Assembly (NCBI RefSeq): GCF_003208055.1
Contig: NZ_QJUE01000002.1
Span: 62,001 to 126,000, forward strand
Length of the DNA stretch: 64,000 bases
Reading direction: 5' to 3'
From: Prochlorococcus marinus XMU1408
GTDB taxonomy: Bacteria; Cyanobacteriota; Cyanobacteriia; PCC-6307; Cyanobiaceae
Shown here piece by piece: positions 18,833 to 28,398 of this stretch. The notes beneath the pieces are model-generated. The model saw only the letters and a list, made by a program, of their open reading frames with translations. It searched no databases and was not told the DNA's origin. The position numbers were made by a program, and so were the translations under genes. The stretch's first letter is position 1, and every line of letters begins with the position of its first letter.

Positions 18833-19000
18833 CTAGGAATCTCTAAGAGTTGTTCCAAGCCTCAAAGCTAGAACCCCTGCAAACATAACCATTAAAAAGG
18901 AAATACCAGCTAGATCAGGCGAATTTATACCTAGACCTGAAGAGAAATCCACTTTGGATAAATCAAATGTGCTTTGAACTCCAAGTAAAAGGTTCATCAT
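18833..19000 (-). CDS. Small single-helix membrane protein, unknown
   Basis: A 55-residue ORF too short for usual cut-offs, starting with two adjacent ATGs. The N-terminal half is polar (FDLSKVDFSSGLGINSPDL); the C-terminal half is one membrane helix (ISFLMVMFAGVLALRLG) followed by TTLRDS. The layout resembles the small subunits of thylakoid complexes, but I cannot match it to a named Psb, Psa, Pet or Ndh protein. Balanced composition and good codon use argue it is real. It lies alone in a gene-poor stretch, on the same strand as upstream tRNA-Phe. Confidence 0.6.
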   Translation of the reverse strand: MMNLLLGVQSTFDLSKVDFSSGLGINSPDLAGISFLMVMFAGVLALRLGTTLRDS

Positions 19001-19650
19001 CTCTTAACTACTAATTACTTTCATTTTAACCCAAGATTGAAATGATCTTTTATTTTTTACGCTTCCCGTATCAACTCTTATGCGGTTTTGTAATAATTAA
19101 GAATCTTTTTCAAACAAGGTGATGAGGATACAAATTTAACTAAGTTGATATGACTGGGTTTAGTTGATGCTTAAAGATGGCTAAGTTTTTCTTATGCGAA
19201 GGTAAAAAAATGTTTTATCTCATTTTCAGGGTTGTCACCAATATTTAGAAAAATGGGTTACATATTTTGACTATTGATTATTTCTATTTAAAAGTACTAC
19301 TTCCAAGAAGATAAAAACAACTAAACTTACAATATTTGGCAAGATTTGAATATCCACAACCCACAACCTTCGCATTTACCCATCAGTTCTGGGATTTTAC
19401 AATTTTTATCTGATACTCAAAAGCATCTATGTTTCATAGTCTGTTTAGAAACTAGATAAGGAAAGTAGTTGTAGGTTATCCATGAAAACGACAAGAACTC
19501 TTCTGGGATGGAAATTGCCTAAGAATTTAGTGTTGGGTCGATCTCAGTGACTGCATGCCACAACTATGCCATCTGACCCCTTTCAGAATGTCTATATTGC
19601 TAGTGGAATTATATAAACTGTAAATTCTTTGAAATAGTACTATGACTACA
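19001..19650. other. 650-base non-coding stretch, possible structured RNA at its end
   Basis: No ORF is convincing on either strand. The last ~180 bases before the palindrome at 19651 contain local pairings, for example GGGTC near 19536 with GACCC near 19575, and GCAT/ATGC inside it. With the terminator-like hairpin just downstream, this could be a plus-strand non-coding RNA. No known RNA family was recognised. Confidence 0.3.
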
Positions 19651-19700
19651 TTTAAGCATTAAAAAAGCACCTTGTTTTAGGTGCTTTTTTAATGCTTAAA
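19651..19700. terminator. 21-bp perfect palindrome, bidirectional terminator
   Basis: Arms 19651-19671 and 19680-19700 are perfect 21-bp inverted repeats around an 8-base loop. The core is a GCACC/GGTGC stem flanked by A6 and T6 runs, so it works as an intrinsic terminator in both directions. On the minus strand it lies 14 bases past tRNA-Phe. On the plus strand it would end an unidentified transcript from the empty region before it. Confidence 0.75.
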
Positions 19701-19717
19701 TTTTCCTGTTTTAATGG

Positions 19718-19790
19718 TGCCAGGACCCAGATTTGAACTGGGGACACGGCGATTTTCAGTCGCCTGCTCTACCAACTGAGCTATCCCGGC
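19718..19790 (-). tRNA. trnF: tRNA-Phe (GAA)
   Basis: Cloverleaf on the minus strand: acceptor GCCGGGA with TCCTGGC, D-arm AGCTCAGTTGGTAGAGC, anticodon loop CTGAAAA with GAA, T-arm CAGTTCAAATCTG. The three bases after the discriminator (19717-19715) read CCA, so CCA may be encoded or coincidental. Confidence 0.95.
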
Positions 19791-19926
19791 TTGAACCTTT
19801 AATAATCTACCAATTCATTTGTACCTTATTGAAAAATAAATTGAAATCGCCTTAATTTTCTTTGTTCCTTTTTTAGAGGTAATTTAAAAAATCAGTAGAA
19901 ATCATGCTCTTTTCTGGAAGTAACTT

Positions 19927-20196
19927 TCATTTCTCAGGGATAGCTCTGATCATCTTCACCAATGTTTTATGTGCATCTGAGCAATCTTGAAGAATATGAT
20001 CGAATTTTATTTCTAATATTTTTTCATCCACTTTAAGCTTTATATATTTAGGAGAAAGGCTAATCATTTTTGCTGATCTAAAAGTTTTGATTTTTCCATA
20101 GTATTCTGCATATTTATTTACTGCATCCTGGTGGTCTTTATTCATATGATTGCATATTCGAAGACTTGACTCTTGGTTGATAGGTTCGAAACTCAT
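19927..20196 (-). CDS. DUF2470-domain protein
   Basis: An 89-residue protein made almost entirely of a DUF2470 domain: the conserved histidine-rich start ICNHMNKDHQDAVNKYAEYY and the ending DAHKTLVKMIRAI. In larger proteins this domain is found with haem- or FMN-binding split barrels, including plant GluTR-binding protein, so a tetrapyrrole link is possible. Its function here is unknown. It is downstream of the sugar kinase on the minus strand, 95 bases away. Confidence 0.8.
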   Translation of the reverse strand: MSFEPINQESSLRICNHMNKDHQDAVNKYAEYYGKIKTFRSAKMISLSPKYIKLKVDEKILEIKFDHILQDCSDAHKTLVKMIRAIPEK

Positions 20197-20291
20197 AAAA
20201 TTTTCTGAGTAAATAATTCAAGTATTATTTGATAAGTTAGGTAGATTTTTATGAATTGAGATTAAAAACTTTGTGAAGAATTTAAATATTT

Positions 20292-21527
20292 TCATAATAA
20301 GGTTTGCAATGCAATACTTGCTACTCCTGCTGCGGGAGGTCGGTTGCAAATTTTTATAGGAATGCCTATTTCTCTTTCCCTTATTTTTTTCCATGTAATA
20401 TTTTTTGCACCCCCTCCTATGGTAATTATTTGTCTAGGTAAATCAGCTCCTAATTCTTGAAGTTTTTGCCAGCCTCTAGCTTCAATTTTGGCTAAGCCCT
20501 CAAATATTGCATGAAGATAAAGAGAATCACTTACAGGACGCGGTTCAAGTTTAGGTTGTAAATTTGGATCATCTATTGGAAACCTTTCCCCTTGCTTTGA
20601 AAGAGGGATAAGATTTATTCCAGAATATTTATTGGGATTTATCTGCTTGCTTAATTCATCAATATATTCAAGATTAAAAAAGTCAAGTAGTATTGCTGCG
20701 CCTGCGTTAGAAGCTCCACCACAGAGCCAGTTTCCTAATATTTTATGATTTGATATACCTTTGCCTAAAAGGGGTTTATCAACAAACTTTTTAATTACTA
20801 TCGTACTTCCAAGAATTGTTACTCCATCATTTTTCTTTGGGAAAGTTGCTAAAACTCCTGCGTTAGAATCTGTTGTTCCTGCAATTACTTTAATATTTCT
20901 TGGTAAATTTAATTCATCGGCTTTTTTACTACATATGTTTCCCATTAATTGACCTGAAGGAATTATTTTAGGAAGACAGTTGATCCAATTTAGATTTTGA
21001 AAGCTTTTTGGCCAAGAACTATTTGAGATCTCCCAGCCCATTCTAATATTATTACCTTCCTCTCCATATTCCCAATTATTTAGAAGCCATCCACTAACCC
21101 AGTCTGCTTGATGTCTTAAGAGTATTTTAGTGCCATATAAGTTTATAAGCTTCAGGGCTCTTCCAACACTTCCACTTGTACTTGAACCGGCACATTCCTT
21201 AGAAAATAGCTTATTAATTTCGTTAGAATATAGCGAGCTTGTTAAGAAATAAGGTAGAGCTTGACCAATAGGTTCCCCATTGGTTCTACATGCTAAAAGT
21301 GTTCCAGATGTCCCTGCTACACTGCAAGAAACTAATCTTTCTTTAATATCTATAGGAATTTTTTGTATTAGATTTCTTAGGCAATTTATCCAGTCTTCAC
21401 AAAATTCTAGACTTTTAGGATAGGATCTTGATGAAGTGTACAATAACTTTTTTTTTGTATTAATTATTGCAATTCTCAATCCTGAAGTACCAAGATCTAT
21501 TCCAAGTACAAGAGGATTATTTAACAT
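20292..21527 (-). CDS. FGGY-family carbohydrate kinase (probable D-ribulose kinase)
   Basis: A 411-residue kinase of the ASKHA fold with GIDLGTSGLRIAI (phosphate 1), a DSNAG motif in IAGTTDSNAGVL, GSTIVIKKF, and the adenosine motif TIGGGAKNITWKK. Size and motifs match the cyanobacterial and plant enzyme shown to phosphorylate D-ribulose. I start at ATG 21527: a longer frame to 21596 would run 49 bases into metK and adds a basic, unconserved tail. It follows metK by 20 bases. Confidence 0.82.
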   Translation of the reverse strand: MLNNPLVLGIDLGTSGLRIAIINTKKKLLYTSSRSYPKSLEFCEDWINCLRNLIQKIPIDIKERLVSCSVAGTSGTLLACRTNGEPIGQALPYFLTSSLYSNEINKLFSKECAGSSTSGSVGRALKLINLYGTKILLRHQADWVSGWLLNNWEYGEEGNNIRMGWEISNSSWPKSFQNLNWINCLPKIIPSGQLMGNICSKKADELNLPRNIKVIAGTTDSNAGVLATFPKKNDGVTILGSTIVIKKFVDKPLLGKGISNHKILGNWLCGGASNAGAAILLDFFNLEYIDELSKQINPNKYSGINLIPLSKQGERFPIDDPNLQPKLEPRPVSDSLYLHAIFEGLAKIEARGWQKLQELGADLPRQIITIGGGAKNITWKKIREREIGIPIKICNRPPAAGVASIALQTLL

Positions 21528-21547
21528 TTTTACTTTATTATAATTTT

Positions 21548-22777
21548 TTAAACAAGCGAGCTTAATTCTTTTGCTTTTTCTTTGACGTCTTCCCATGGAA
21601 GATTAATATCAGTTCTTCCAAAATGACCATAGGCTGCGATATCTCTATAAAAACGTCCTCCTCTTCTGCCAGGGAGTTCTTGTAAATTAAAAGACTTAAT
21701 AATTGCACCTGGTCTTAAATCAAACTGTTCTTGCACGATTTGAGTTAATTCAGCGTCTGAAACTTTTCCGGTTCCATAAGACTCAACTAGTATTGATACT
21801 GGTTTAGCTACACCAATTGCATAACTTAGTTGTACTTCAACTTTTTTTGCAAGATTTGCAGCTACTAAAGCTTTTGCTACAAATCGTGCGGCATAAGCTG
21901 CAGATCTATCAACTTTTGTAGGATCCTTTCCAGAAAAAGCTCCACCCCCATGGCGAGCATATCCACCATATGTATCAACAATTATTTTTCGACCTGTTAG
22001 ACCTGCATCACCTTGAGGCCCTCCAATAACAAATTTACCTGTGGGATTAACTAGAAATCGTGTAGTTTCTTTTGATGGTTTTAAAGGTAAGTCCTCTGTT
22101 GCTGGCACAACAACAAATTTCCATAGGTCTTCTGCAATTCTTTTTTGGATCTCTTCTTCAAGAGTTATGCCAGCAACTTCAGATTTGTGCTGAGTAGAAA
22201 TTAGTATTGTGTCTATAAATGAGGGTATTCCGTTTTCATATGAGACACTTACCTGGGTTTTTCCATCCGGCAAAAGATAATCAATTAATTTTTGATGCCT
22301 AACTAATGCAAGTCTTCTAGCTAATCGATGGGCGAGACTTATTGGTAAAGGCATAAGTTCAGGAGTCTCATCACAAGCAAATCCAAACATTATTCCTTGA
22401 TCTCCTGCACCAACTTGATCTAGCGGATCTTTTGAATGATCTTCAGCCTCATCTACACCTTGAGCAATGTCCGAAGATTGTTGGTCAAGTGCTACTAATA
22501 CTGCGCAACTATTAGCATCAAATCCACCAGCACTTGCACCTTCATAACCAATGTTTTTTATTACTTCCCTAACAAGCTTATTGAAATCGACCTCGGCTTT
22601 GGATGTGATTTCGCCAGTTATTAGACATAAACCAGTATTTACTACCGCTTCACATGCCACTCTGCTTGTTGGATCTGCAGTTAAAAGTGCATCTAAGATG
22701 GCGTCACTTATCTGATCGCAAATTTTGTCTGGATGACCTTCTGTTACCGATTCAGAGGTGAAAACGTATCTACTCAT
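21548..22777 (-). CDS. metK: S-adenosylmethionine synthetase
   Basis: A 409-residue enzyme with [17 protein letters not shown], the ATP-binding [10 protein letters not shown], and the phosphate loop [19 protein letters not shown]. It makes S-adenosylmethionine from methionine and ATP. The length is normal for cyanobacteria. It lies between a HAD-type hydrolase gene (24 bases upstream) and the sugar kinase gene in a minus-strand run. Confidence 0.97.
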   Translation of the reverse strand: MSRYVFTSESVTEGHPDKICDQISDAILDALLTADPTSRVACEAVVNTGLCLITGEITSKAEVDFNKLVREVIKNIGYEGASAGGFDANSCAVLVALDQQSSDIAQGVDEAEDHSKDPLDQVGAGDQGIMFGFACDETPELMPLPISLAHRLARRLALVRHQKLIDYLLPDGKTQVSVSYENGIPSFIDTILISTQHKSEVAGITLEEEIQKRIAEDLWKFVVVPATEDLPLKPSKETTRFLVNPTGKFVIGGPQGDAGLTGRKIIVDTYGGYARHGGGAFSGKDPTKVDRSAAYAARFVAKALVAANLAKKVEVQLSYAIGVAKPVSILVESYGTGKVSDAELTQIVQEQFDLRPGAIIKSFNLQELPGRRGGRFYRDIAAYGHFGRTDINLPWEDVKEKAKELSSLV

Positions 22778-22801
22778 TGGAAATCTGAATTGAATACTAC
22801 T

Positions 22802-23590
22802 TTAGGTGTTTCTCTGAATCTTTAATTCATTAAATTTTTTGATCTTGAATTGTTTCTCAGTAAGTTTAGGAGGTTTTTTCCATCCGCCTGTAAAGCCTAT
22901 TACTATTGCTATATCAGCTTCTTTGGCCATTTTTAAATCAGTATCTGCATCAGAAATAAGAGCACATTCTGAAGGATTGAAGTTAATGTTTTTGCAAAGT
23001 TCTATAACTGCTTCAGGGGCAGGTTTAGAAGGTTTATTCTCGGCACTCCAAAGATAATCAAATATACCTTCTAATTTATTCCTGCAAATAAATTCTTCTA
23101 TCCCTGCTTTCGTATCATTTGACATTAAGGCTATGCATACTCCTTTGTTTTTTAGAGAAACTAATAAATCTAATGCTCCTAAAACTAAAGTTCTTTGCTT
23201 CACCATATGATCTTTTTTGTTTGATAGGAAAATATCGACTTCATTGAAGATTTCTTGACTAAGTGAAAGTGAGTTAAACCAATCGAAACCAAATAAGGTT
23301 AATATTGTTGCTGTAGATATAATATTTTGCTCTCTAGAAGCTATTGCTAAACTTGAATTAGCCAAAAGGCTATTTCCCCTTAAGCCATAAACAGAAACAA
23401 GTAATTTTCTTAATAACAAAATTTTAATATTATTTATTTTTAGCTTTTTAAATTTTTTTTCTGCAAATTCTATTCTAGTTCTTGCTAGTTCTAATAAGCA
23501 TTCTTCACTATTTGAAAGAGTTCCATCCTTGTCAAATATTATTGACTTAATAAAACCAACAGAACTATTTCTTATTAACAGTTCTGCCAT
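22802..23590 (-). CDS. HAD-superfamily hydrolase
   Basis: A 262-residue haloacid-dehalogenase-fold protein with motif I FDKDGTLSNSEE, motif II LMSND, motif III lysine at KPAPEAV, and motif IV ISDADTDLKMA. A helical cap lies between motifs I and II (C1 type). This layout suggests a small-molecule phosphatase of the phosphoglycolate phosphatase type, but the substrate is not evident. It is 19 bases downstream of rpsA. Confidence 0.85.
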   Translation of the reverse strand: MAELLIRNSSVGFIKSIIFDKDGTLSNSEECLLELARTRIEFAEKKFKKLKINNIKILLLRKLLVSVYGLRGNSLLANSSLAIASREQNIISTATILTLFGFDWFNSLSLSQEIFNEVDIFLSNKKDHMVKQRTLVLGALDLLVSLKNKGVCIALMSNDTKAGIEEFICRNKLEGIFDYLWSAENKPSKPAPEAVIELCKNINFNPSECALISDADTDLKMAKEADIAIVIGFTGGWKKPPKLTEKQFKIKKFNELKIQRNT

Positions 23591-23609
23591 TTTTTATAAA
23601 AGAAAATAA

Positions 23610-24719
23610 TCAAATACTCATTACTGCAATAGGGTCTTCACCTTCTTCAGCTTGCTCAAGAAGCATCTGTTTGTATCTTGCTGCCATCTCTTCAGCTTTA
23701 TCAAAAACTTTTTGAGGATCGGTGAGCATGTCTCCTGGCTCTGGTTCAAGTGCCTTTGTAGATAATGAAATTCTGCCTCTCTCAGCATCAAGGTCAATGA
23801 TCATAACTTTCATCTGATCATTGACATTTAATACAGAATGAGGGGTTTCAATATGTTCATGGCTTATTTCTGAAATATGAAGAAGTCCACTTACTCCTCC
23901 AATGTCGATAAAGGCACCGTAGGGTTTAATACCTCTTACTGCTCCTACAACAACTTCTCCAACTTCAAGACGATTCATTTTTCTTTCAACTAAAGCCCTG
24001 CGATGACTGAGGACAAGCCTATTCCTCTCTTCATCAACCTCTAAGAACTTCAATGGTAGAAAATCAGCAACTAGTTCTTCTTTCGCTTTTCTTGTACTTA
24101 TATGAGATCCAGGAATAAAGCCTCTCAGCCCTTCAACTCGAACAAGTGCACCTCCTCTATTAGTTGCGAAAACCTCAGAATAAATTGTGGCATCTTCTTT
24201 TTGTAGTTGTCTAACTCTTTCCCAGGCTCTTTGGTACTCAATTCGTCTAATAGATAAAGATAATTGACCATCCTCATTTTCTTCAGTCATTATGAAAAAT
24301 TCTCTAATTTCTGAAGGTTGCAAAACATCACTTAAACCCTCGACTCTATTTATAGAGACTTCTTGCATAGGCATAAAAGCAGCTGTTTTTGCACCAATAT
24401 CAATCATGGCTCCCTTGGATTCAAGAGCAAATACAGTTCCATTTACTATGTCGCCAGGTTTAAAGTTGTAGTCATACTTGCTCAGTAAAGATGCAAATTC
24501 ATCAAGAGTAAAACCAGCACTTTCAAGATCACTTTTATTGACCCTGCTTGAAGATTCATCAGCAGAAGGAATGTTTTTGGGGATATCTTCTTCTTTTAAT
24601 TCATCAATAGAATTATCTTCTAATTCAGAACTTTCCGACTTTGAGATAGCTTCTTCAGATATTGAGGTTTCTTTTTCGGAATTTTTTTCTTGAACTTTGC
24701 TTACTGTGTTTTCAGACAT
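23610..24719 (-). CDS. rpsA: 30S ribosomal protein S1
   Basis: A 369-residue protein. The acidic Ser/Glu-rich N-terminal ~65 residues precede three S1 RNA-binding domains, including PGDIVNGTVFALESKGAMID and VGEVVVGAVRGIKPYGAFID. Cyanobacterial S1 has about three S1 domains, versus six in E. coli. It helps the ribosome bind mRNA, which matters where Shine-Dalgarno sequences are weak, as for many genes here. It begins 103 bases after the nrdR stop. Confidence 0.95.
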   Translation of the reverse strand: MSENTVSKVQEKNSEKETSISEEAISKSESSELEDNSIDELKEEDIPKNIPSADESSSRVNKSDLESAGFTLDEFASLLSKYDYNFKPGDIVNGTVFALESKGAMIDIGAKTAAFMPMQEVSINRVEGLSDVLQPSEIREFFIMTEENEDGQLSLSIRRIEYQRAWERVRQLQKEDATIYSEVFATNRGGALVRVEGLRGFIPGSHISTRKAKEELVADFLPLKFLEVDEERNRLVLSHRRALVERKMNRLEVGEVVVGAVRGIKPYGAFIDIGGVSGLLHISEISHEHIETPHSVLNVNDQMKVMIIDLDAERGRISLSTKALEPEPGDMLTDPQKVFDKAEEMAARYKQMLLEQAEEGEDPIAVMSI

Positions 24720-24822
24720 GCTTTAATGGCGGTCTGCCTTTTTTGGACAGTGCGATAGAAATACAAAATGGCCCGCCGACCAAATTGAAATTAAATTCTA
24801 CTTTATTGACAGGTCTTTCTTG

Positions 24823-25302
24823 TTAAAGCACTGATGCGAATTGTTCTTTTTTTAGTGGTTGTAGTGATTCAAGGGTTGTAATGAAATCATTAATTCCATG
24901 AAATTGTCTGTAAACAGAGGCAAATCTGATATAAGCAACTTCATTAATATCTTTTAGATGAGTAAGAACCATTTCCCCAATTTCAATTGTTTCAACCTCT
25001 TTCCTAATACCTTGATGCAGTTGTTGTTCTATTTCATCAACAATAAATTCAATTTTAGTGGCATTTATAAGTGTTTTTTCACATGCTCTGTTTAATCCAC
25101 TAATTATTTTACTTCGATTAAATAATTCTTTTGCTCCGCTCTTTTTTAAAACAGTAATAGGGGTAGTTTCTACTCTTTCATAAGTAGTAAAGCGGAAGTC
25201 ACAATTTAAGCACTCCCTTCTTCTTCTTACGCTTCTTCCAGAATCAGCCGAACGAGATTCAAGTACTCGACTGTCTGTATTTTGACAAGATGGGCACTGC
25301 AT
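24823..25302 (-). CDS. nrdR: Ribonucleotide reductase transcriptional repressor NrdR
   Basis: A 159-residue protein with an N-terminal zinc ribbon (CPSC at residue 3 and CLNC at residue 31, then [10 protein letters not shown]) and a central ATP-cone domain ([18 protein letters not shown]). It senses ATP/dATP and represses ribonucleotide reductase genes through NrdR boxes; I did not find a clear target box in this window. It lies between the psbT terminator and rpsA. Confidence 0.95.
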   Translation of the reverse strand: MQCPSCQNTDSRVLESRSADSGRSVRRRRECLNCDFRFTTYERVETTPITVLKKSGAKELFNRSKIISGLNRACEKTLINATKIEFIVDEIEQQLHQGIRKEVETIEIGEMVLTHLKDINEVAYIRFASVYRQFHGINDFITTLESLQPLKKEQFASVL

Positions 25303-25366
25303 GCAGCCCTTTTCAATGATTTAACTAACTTTAAACATTTATTTGGCTTCTGAGAAGGGGCAGATT

Positions 25367-25406
25367 AAATAAAACTACTTTTTTATTTAAAAAAGTAGTT
25401 TTATTT
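25367..25406. repeat. 18-bp perfect hairpin upstream of nrdR
   Basis: Arms 25367-25384 and 25389-25406 are perfect inverted repeats around ATTT. It lies 61 bases before the nrdR start and 86 bases after the psbT stop. It could be a second back-up terminator for psbB-psbT or part of the nrdR promoter. There is no GC-rich core, so terminator strength is doubtful. Confidence 0.5.
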
Positions 25407-25450
25407 TAAAGATTAAATGAATATAATAATTGATTGATAATTTAGAAACT

Positions 25451-25484
25451 AAAAAAAAGCCCTGATATATCAGGGCTTTTTTTA
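25451..25484. terminator. Terminator downstream of psbT
   Basis: The stem AGCCCTGA/TCAGGGCT closes on a TATA loop and is flanked by an A8 run on one side and a T-run on the other, so it is bidirectional. It begins 8 bases after the psbT stop on the minus strand and most likely ends the psbB-psbT transcript. Confidence 0.85.
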
Positions 25485-25492
25485 GTTTTATT

Positions 25493-25588
25493 TTACTTGT
25501 CGTACTTCGGAGGATCGCGAAATGCGACAGCAAAGAACAGGGTTACAAGTGCCAAAGTTAGTATTAGCACGTAGGAGAAAGCTTCCAT
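25493..25588 (-). CDS. psbT: Photosystem II protein T (PsbT)
   Basis: A 31-residue protein beginning [20 protein letters not shown] and ending [10 protein letters not shown]: a single N-terminal membrane helix with the conserved FRDPP exit. PsbT sits at the dimer interface of photosystem II and supports recovery of the acceptor side after photodamage. It starts 37 bases after the psbB stop, the standard psbB-psbT arrangement, and a terminator follows. Confidence 0.95.
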
Positions 25589-25625
25589 CTAAGTTCTCGG
25601 TATAAGGGGGGTAAAGAATCCTGAC

Positions 25626-27149
25626 TTAGGCTCGACCAGGGACTCGGCGAGTTGTTTCGTCTCCAAGTTTTTTGAAGAGACCAAACTCAACCTGATCGCC
25701 AAGCTCTGGATCGATTCCTGAGAATCTGTCGCCAAAGAGAGTTCTTGCGGCGTGCCACCAGTGCCCAAAGAGGAATAACAAGCCAAAGCACAAATGTGCA
25801 TAGGTGAACCATGCTCTTGGAGAGCTTCTGAATACACCATCAGACTTGTAACGATCTCTGTCAAACTTGAAGGCTTCTCCAAGTTGAGCTTTTCTAGCCA
25901 AACGTTTGACTACTACTGGATCAGTAAATGTTTGTCCATTTAATTCTCCACCATAAACAGTAGCTGTGACTCCTGTTTGCTCGATGGAATACTTAGCTTC
26001 GGCCCTACGGAAAGGAATGTCAGCTTTAACATTTCCATCCTTATCTTCAAGAATGACAGGGAAGTTTTCAAAGAAATTTGGAATTCTTCTTACCTCTAAG
26101 TCATTGCCATTACTATCTGTAAATGAGATGTGACCTTGCCATCCACTTGGAACTCCATCGCCATTAACCATTGCGCCAACTCTAAATAGACCTCCTTTCG
26201 CAGGACTATTTCCAACATAGTCGTAGAACGCAAGTTGCTCTGGGATGGATTCATAAGCTTCCGCTTTTGAAGCACCATCATTCATAGACTCTTGAACTCT
26301 ACGGTTAATTTCAGTTTTGAAATAACCAGAATCCCATTGGTATCTAGTAGGACCAAATAATTCAACTGGAGTAGTAGCTGATCCGTACCACATAGTTCCA
26401 GCGACTACGAAAGATACAAAAAGAACAGCAGCTAAAGCACTAGCTAGAACACCTTCAAGGCTTCCAAGCTTTAGAGCTCTATAAAGCCTTTCTCCAGGTC
26501 TGTTGGTGATATGGAAAATACCACCAATTATTCCTAAAAGTCCTGCCCCAACGTGATTAGCGACAATTCCTCCGGCATTGAATGGATTAAATCCTTCGGC
26601 ACCCCAAACGGGAGCAACTTTTTCTACATGTCCAGTTAATCCATATGGATCAGAAACCCATATGCCAACAGTTGAGCAATGAAATGCTCCAAAACCAAAG
26701 CATGTTAAGCCAGCTAGGAAAAGATGTATTCCAAATATTCTTGGAAGATCTAAAGCTGGTTCTCCAGTGCGGGAATCTTCCCAAAGTTCAAGGTCCCAGT
26801 ATGTCCAGTGCCATACAGCAGCTAGCATCAAAAGACCACTGAAAACTATATGAGCTGCAGCAACCCCTTCGAAGCTCCAGAAGCCGGGGTCAACTCCGGT
26901 TGCACCGGTTATATCCCATCCATTCCAGCTACCTGTAATTCCAAGGCGGGCCATAAAGGGCATGACATACATGCCTTGGCGCCACATTGGATTAAGTACT
27001 GGATCAGAAGGATCAAAAATGGCCAATTCATATAAGGCCATAGAGCCGGCCCAGCCGGCTAACAAAGCAGTATGCATGAGGTGCACGGCCAAGAGGCGGC
27101 CAGGGTCGTTAATAACGACTGTGTGCACCCGATACCAGGGCAATCCCAT
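25626..27149 (-). CDS. psbB: Photosystem II CP47 chlorophyll-binding protein
   Basis: A 507-residue six-helix antenna protein. It begins [20 protein letters not shown] and has paired chlorophyll-ligand histidines ([44 protein letters not shown]), a large lumenal loop between helices V and VI (residues ~260-440), and [21 protein letters not shown] at the last helix. CP47 is the core antenna of photosystem II. The 480 bases upstream, shared with psbM, hold the promoter region. Confidence 0.98.
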   Translation of the reverse strand: MGLPWYRVHTVVINDPGRLLAVHLMHTALLAGWAGSMALYELAIFDPSDPVLNPMWRQGMYVMPFMARLGITGSWNGWDITGATGVDPGFWSFEGVAAAHIVFSGLLMLAAVWHWTYWDLELWEDSRTGEPALDLPRIFGIHLFLAGLTCFGFGAFHCSTVGIWVSDPYGLTGHVEKVAPVWGAEGFNPFNAGGIVANHVGAGLLGIIGGIFHITNRPGERLYRALKLGSLEGVLASALAAVLFVSFVVAGTMWYGSATTPVELFGPTRYQWDSGYFKTEINRRVQESMNDGASKAEAYESIPEQLAFYDYVGNSPAKGGLFRVGAMVNGDGVPSGWQGHISFTDSNGNDLEVRRIPNFFENFPVILEDKDGNVKADIPFRRAEAKYSIEQTGVTATVYGGELNGQTFTDPVVVKRLARKAQLGEAFKFDRDRYKSDGVFRSSPRAWFTYAHLCFGLLFLFGHWWHAARTLFGDRFSGIDPELGDQVEFGLFKKLGDETTRRVPGRA

Positions 27150-27628
27150 GGGTCAGGTTCGTATAACGAAGCTGCTTAATGCAGCAAGACTCGCATGATC
27201 GTAAATGGTATTGCTTGAGTTAATGCACAGGATGTAGATACCTGAAATGACTTTTGACACTCTTGGAAGAAATCTAGCGTGTTTTAAGCGGCTTAAATTG
27301 GCAAATAATTAGTCGTAGACTAGAAAAACGAAAAAAAAAAAGAAAAAAAAGAAATTTTGAAATTTAATGCGATTTTGTAATTTTAAGTCGTTTTTGTATC
27401 CAAGTGATTTCAAAAAACTGAAAATTCTTGGGTCAAATTTACTAGAAAACGATTATTTGAAAAAAATTTCAGACCTATTCTCATCCAAATAAATACATGG
27501 AATACAGATAAAGCAAAATTTTTCGGCAAATTACAAAATCTCAGTCTCTTTGAATCAAATCCCAGTTTTTCTGCTTAAGGGATATATAGTTTGTTTCAGC
27601 AAATTTGTTCTGAGTAAAAACCTCGGTT
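27150..27628. promoter_or_regulatory. Divergent psbB/psbM control region
   Basis: 479 bases with no ORF separate psbB (minus) from psbM (plus). A long purine tract (27328-27356, nearly all A with a few G) lies in the middle and could bend DNA. A TATATA-like -10 candidate near 27583 precedes psbM. No other structure stands out. Confidence 0.45.
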
Positions 27629-27787
27629 ATGGAAACCACTAGTTTTGGCTTTGCCGCGAGTCTTTTATTTGTTGGAGTACCAACAATCTTTCTTATTGGT
27701 TTATTTGTCTCTACCAATGATGGTGAGAAATCAAGCTTTTATTCTGATTCCAGTAAGGGTAGATTGAGTCCTCAACCTAAAAAGTGA
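27629..27787 (+). CDS. psbM: Photosystem II protein M (PsbM)
   Basis: A 52-residue protein whose first ~33 residues (METTSFGFAASLLFVGVPTI...) are a typical PsbM helix. A polar C-terminal tail of ~20 residues (SSFYSDSSKGRLSPQPKK) extends beyond the ~34 residues seen in most cyanobacteria, as in some picocyanobacteria. PsbM lines the dimer interface of photosystem II. It is divergent from psbB, and a 10-bp hairpin follows. Confidence 0.9.
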   Translation: METTSFGFAASLLFVGVPTIFLIGLFVSTNDGEKSSFYSDSSKGRLSPQPKK

Positions 27788-27810
27788 TTTAGGATTTTTT
27801 TTAGATTCAA

Positions 27811-27836
27811 TGATCTCAAGTATTTGCTTGAGATCA
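27811..27836 (+). terminator. Hairpin after psbM
   Basis: Arms 27811-27820 and 27827-27836 pair perfectly over 10 bp with a TATTTG loop, 23 bases after the psbM stop. No immediate T-run follows (AAAATTAACT), so it may be an mRNA-stabilising 3' end rather than a strict intrinsic terminator. Confidence 0.5.
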
Positions 27837-27939
27837 AAATTAACTATTGATTTTTTACTTTAAATTTATTCTTGGAGTAGGTCTTTCAATAGTTTTTTAA
27901 TTTAATTATTAGGATTTAAGATAATCTAGCTTTTTTTTA

Positions 27940-28395
27940 ATGAGTTCAATAATAAATAAAGGGTGGAAATTAACTAAATTAGTTCTACCTCAGCATACAG
28001 ACCATGCACGTGTCATGTGGCATGGTTCTTATATAAATTTCTTAGAAGAGGCAAGAATTGATGCATTAAATAAAGTTGGAATGTCTTACTCAGAATTATC
28101 TGAAAAAGGTTTTGAAATCCCAGTAGTTTCTTTAAATATTAAGTATAAAATGTCTTTTAATCATGGAGATAAAGCTTTATTAATTAGTCAATTTAAGATG
28201 GATAATAAAATAAGACTTAATTGTAAAACCTTTTTTGTAAAGGTAAATGGTGATATTGCTGCAGAAGCATTAGTAGGACTTGTTGTCGTTAGAAAGAAAA
28301 ATGACTCAATTAAGTTAATTAGAGAATTACCTGATCAAATTAAAAATATATTATTACTTTTAGAAGAGGGGCCTAAAATTGAAATGATTGAATAA
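27940..28395 (+). CDS. Acyl-CoA thioesterase, 4HBT/YbgC hot-dog family
   Basis: A 151-residue hot-dog-fold protein with the family's active-site segment (TDHARVMWHGSYINFLEEAR, bearing the conserved Asp and H-G-x-Y) and a VVSLNIKYKMSFNHGD strand. Cyanobacterial members at this size include the DHNA-CoA hydrolase of phylloquinone synthesis. That role is possible but not proven by the motifs. It stops 3 bases before the prmC frame and is probably co-transcribed with it. Confidence 0.78.
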   Translation: MSSIINKGWKLTKLVLPQHTDHARVMWHGSYINFLEEARIDALNKVGMSYSELSEKGFEIPVVSLNIKYKMSFNHGDKALLISQFKMDNKIRLNCKTFFVKVNGDIAAEALVGLVVVRKKNDSIKLIRELPDQIKNILLLLEEGPKIEMIE

Positions 28396-28398
28396 TTT

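Noticed and set aside
21528-21596. N-terminal extension of the sugar kinase frame
   Set aside because: It overlaps the end of metK and encodes a basic tail absent from the family; ATG 21527 directly precedes the conserved LGIDLGTSG core.
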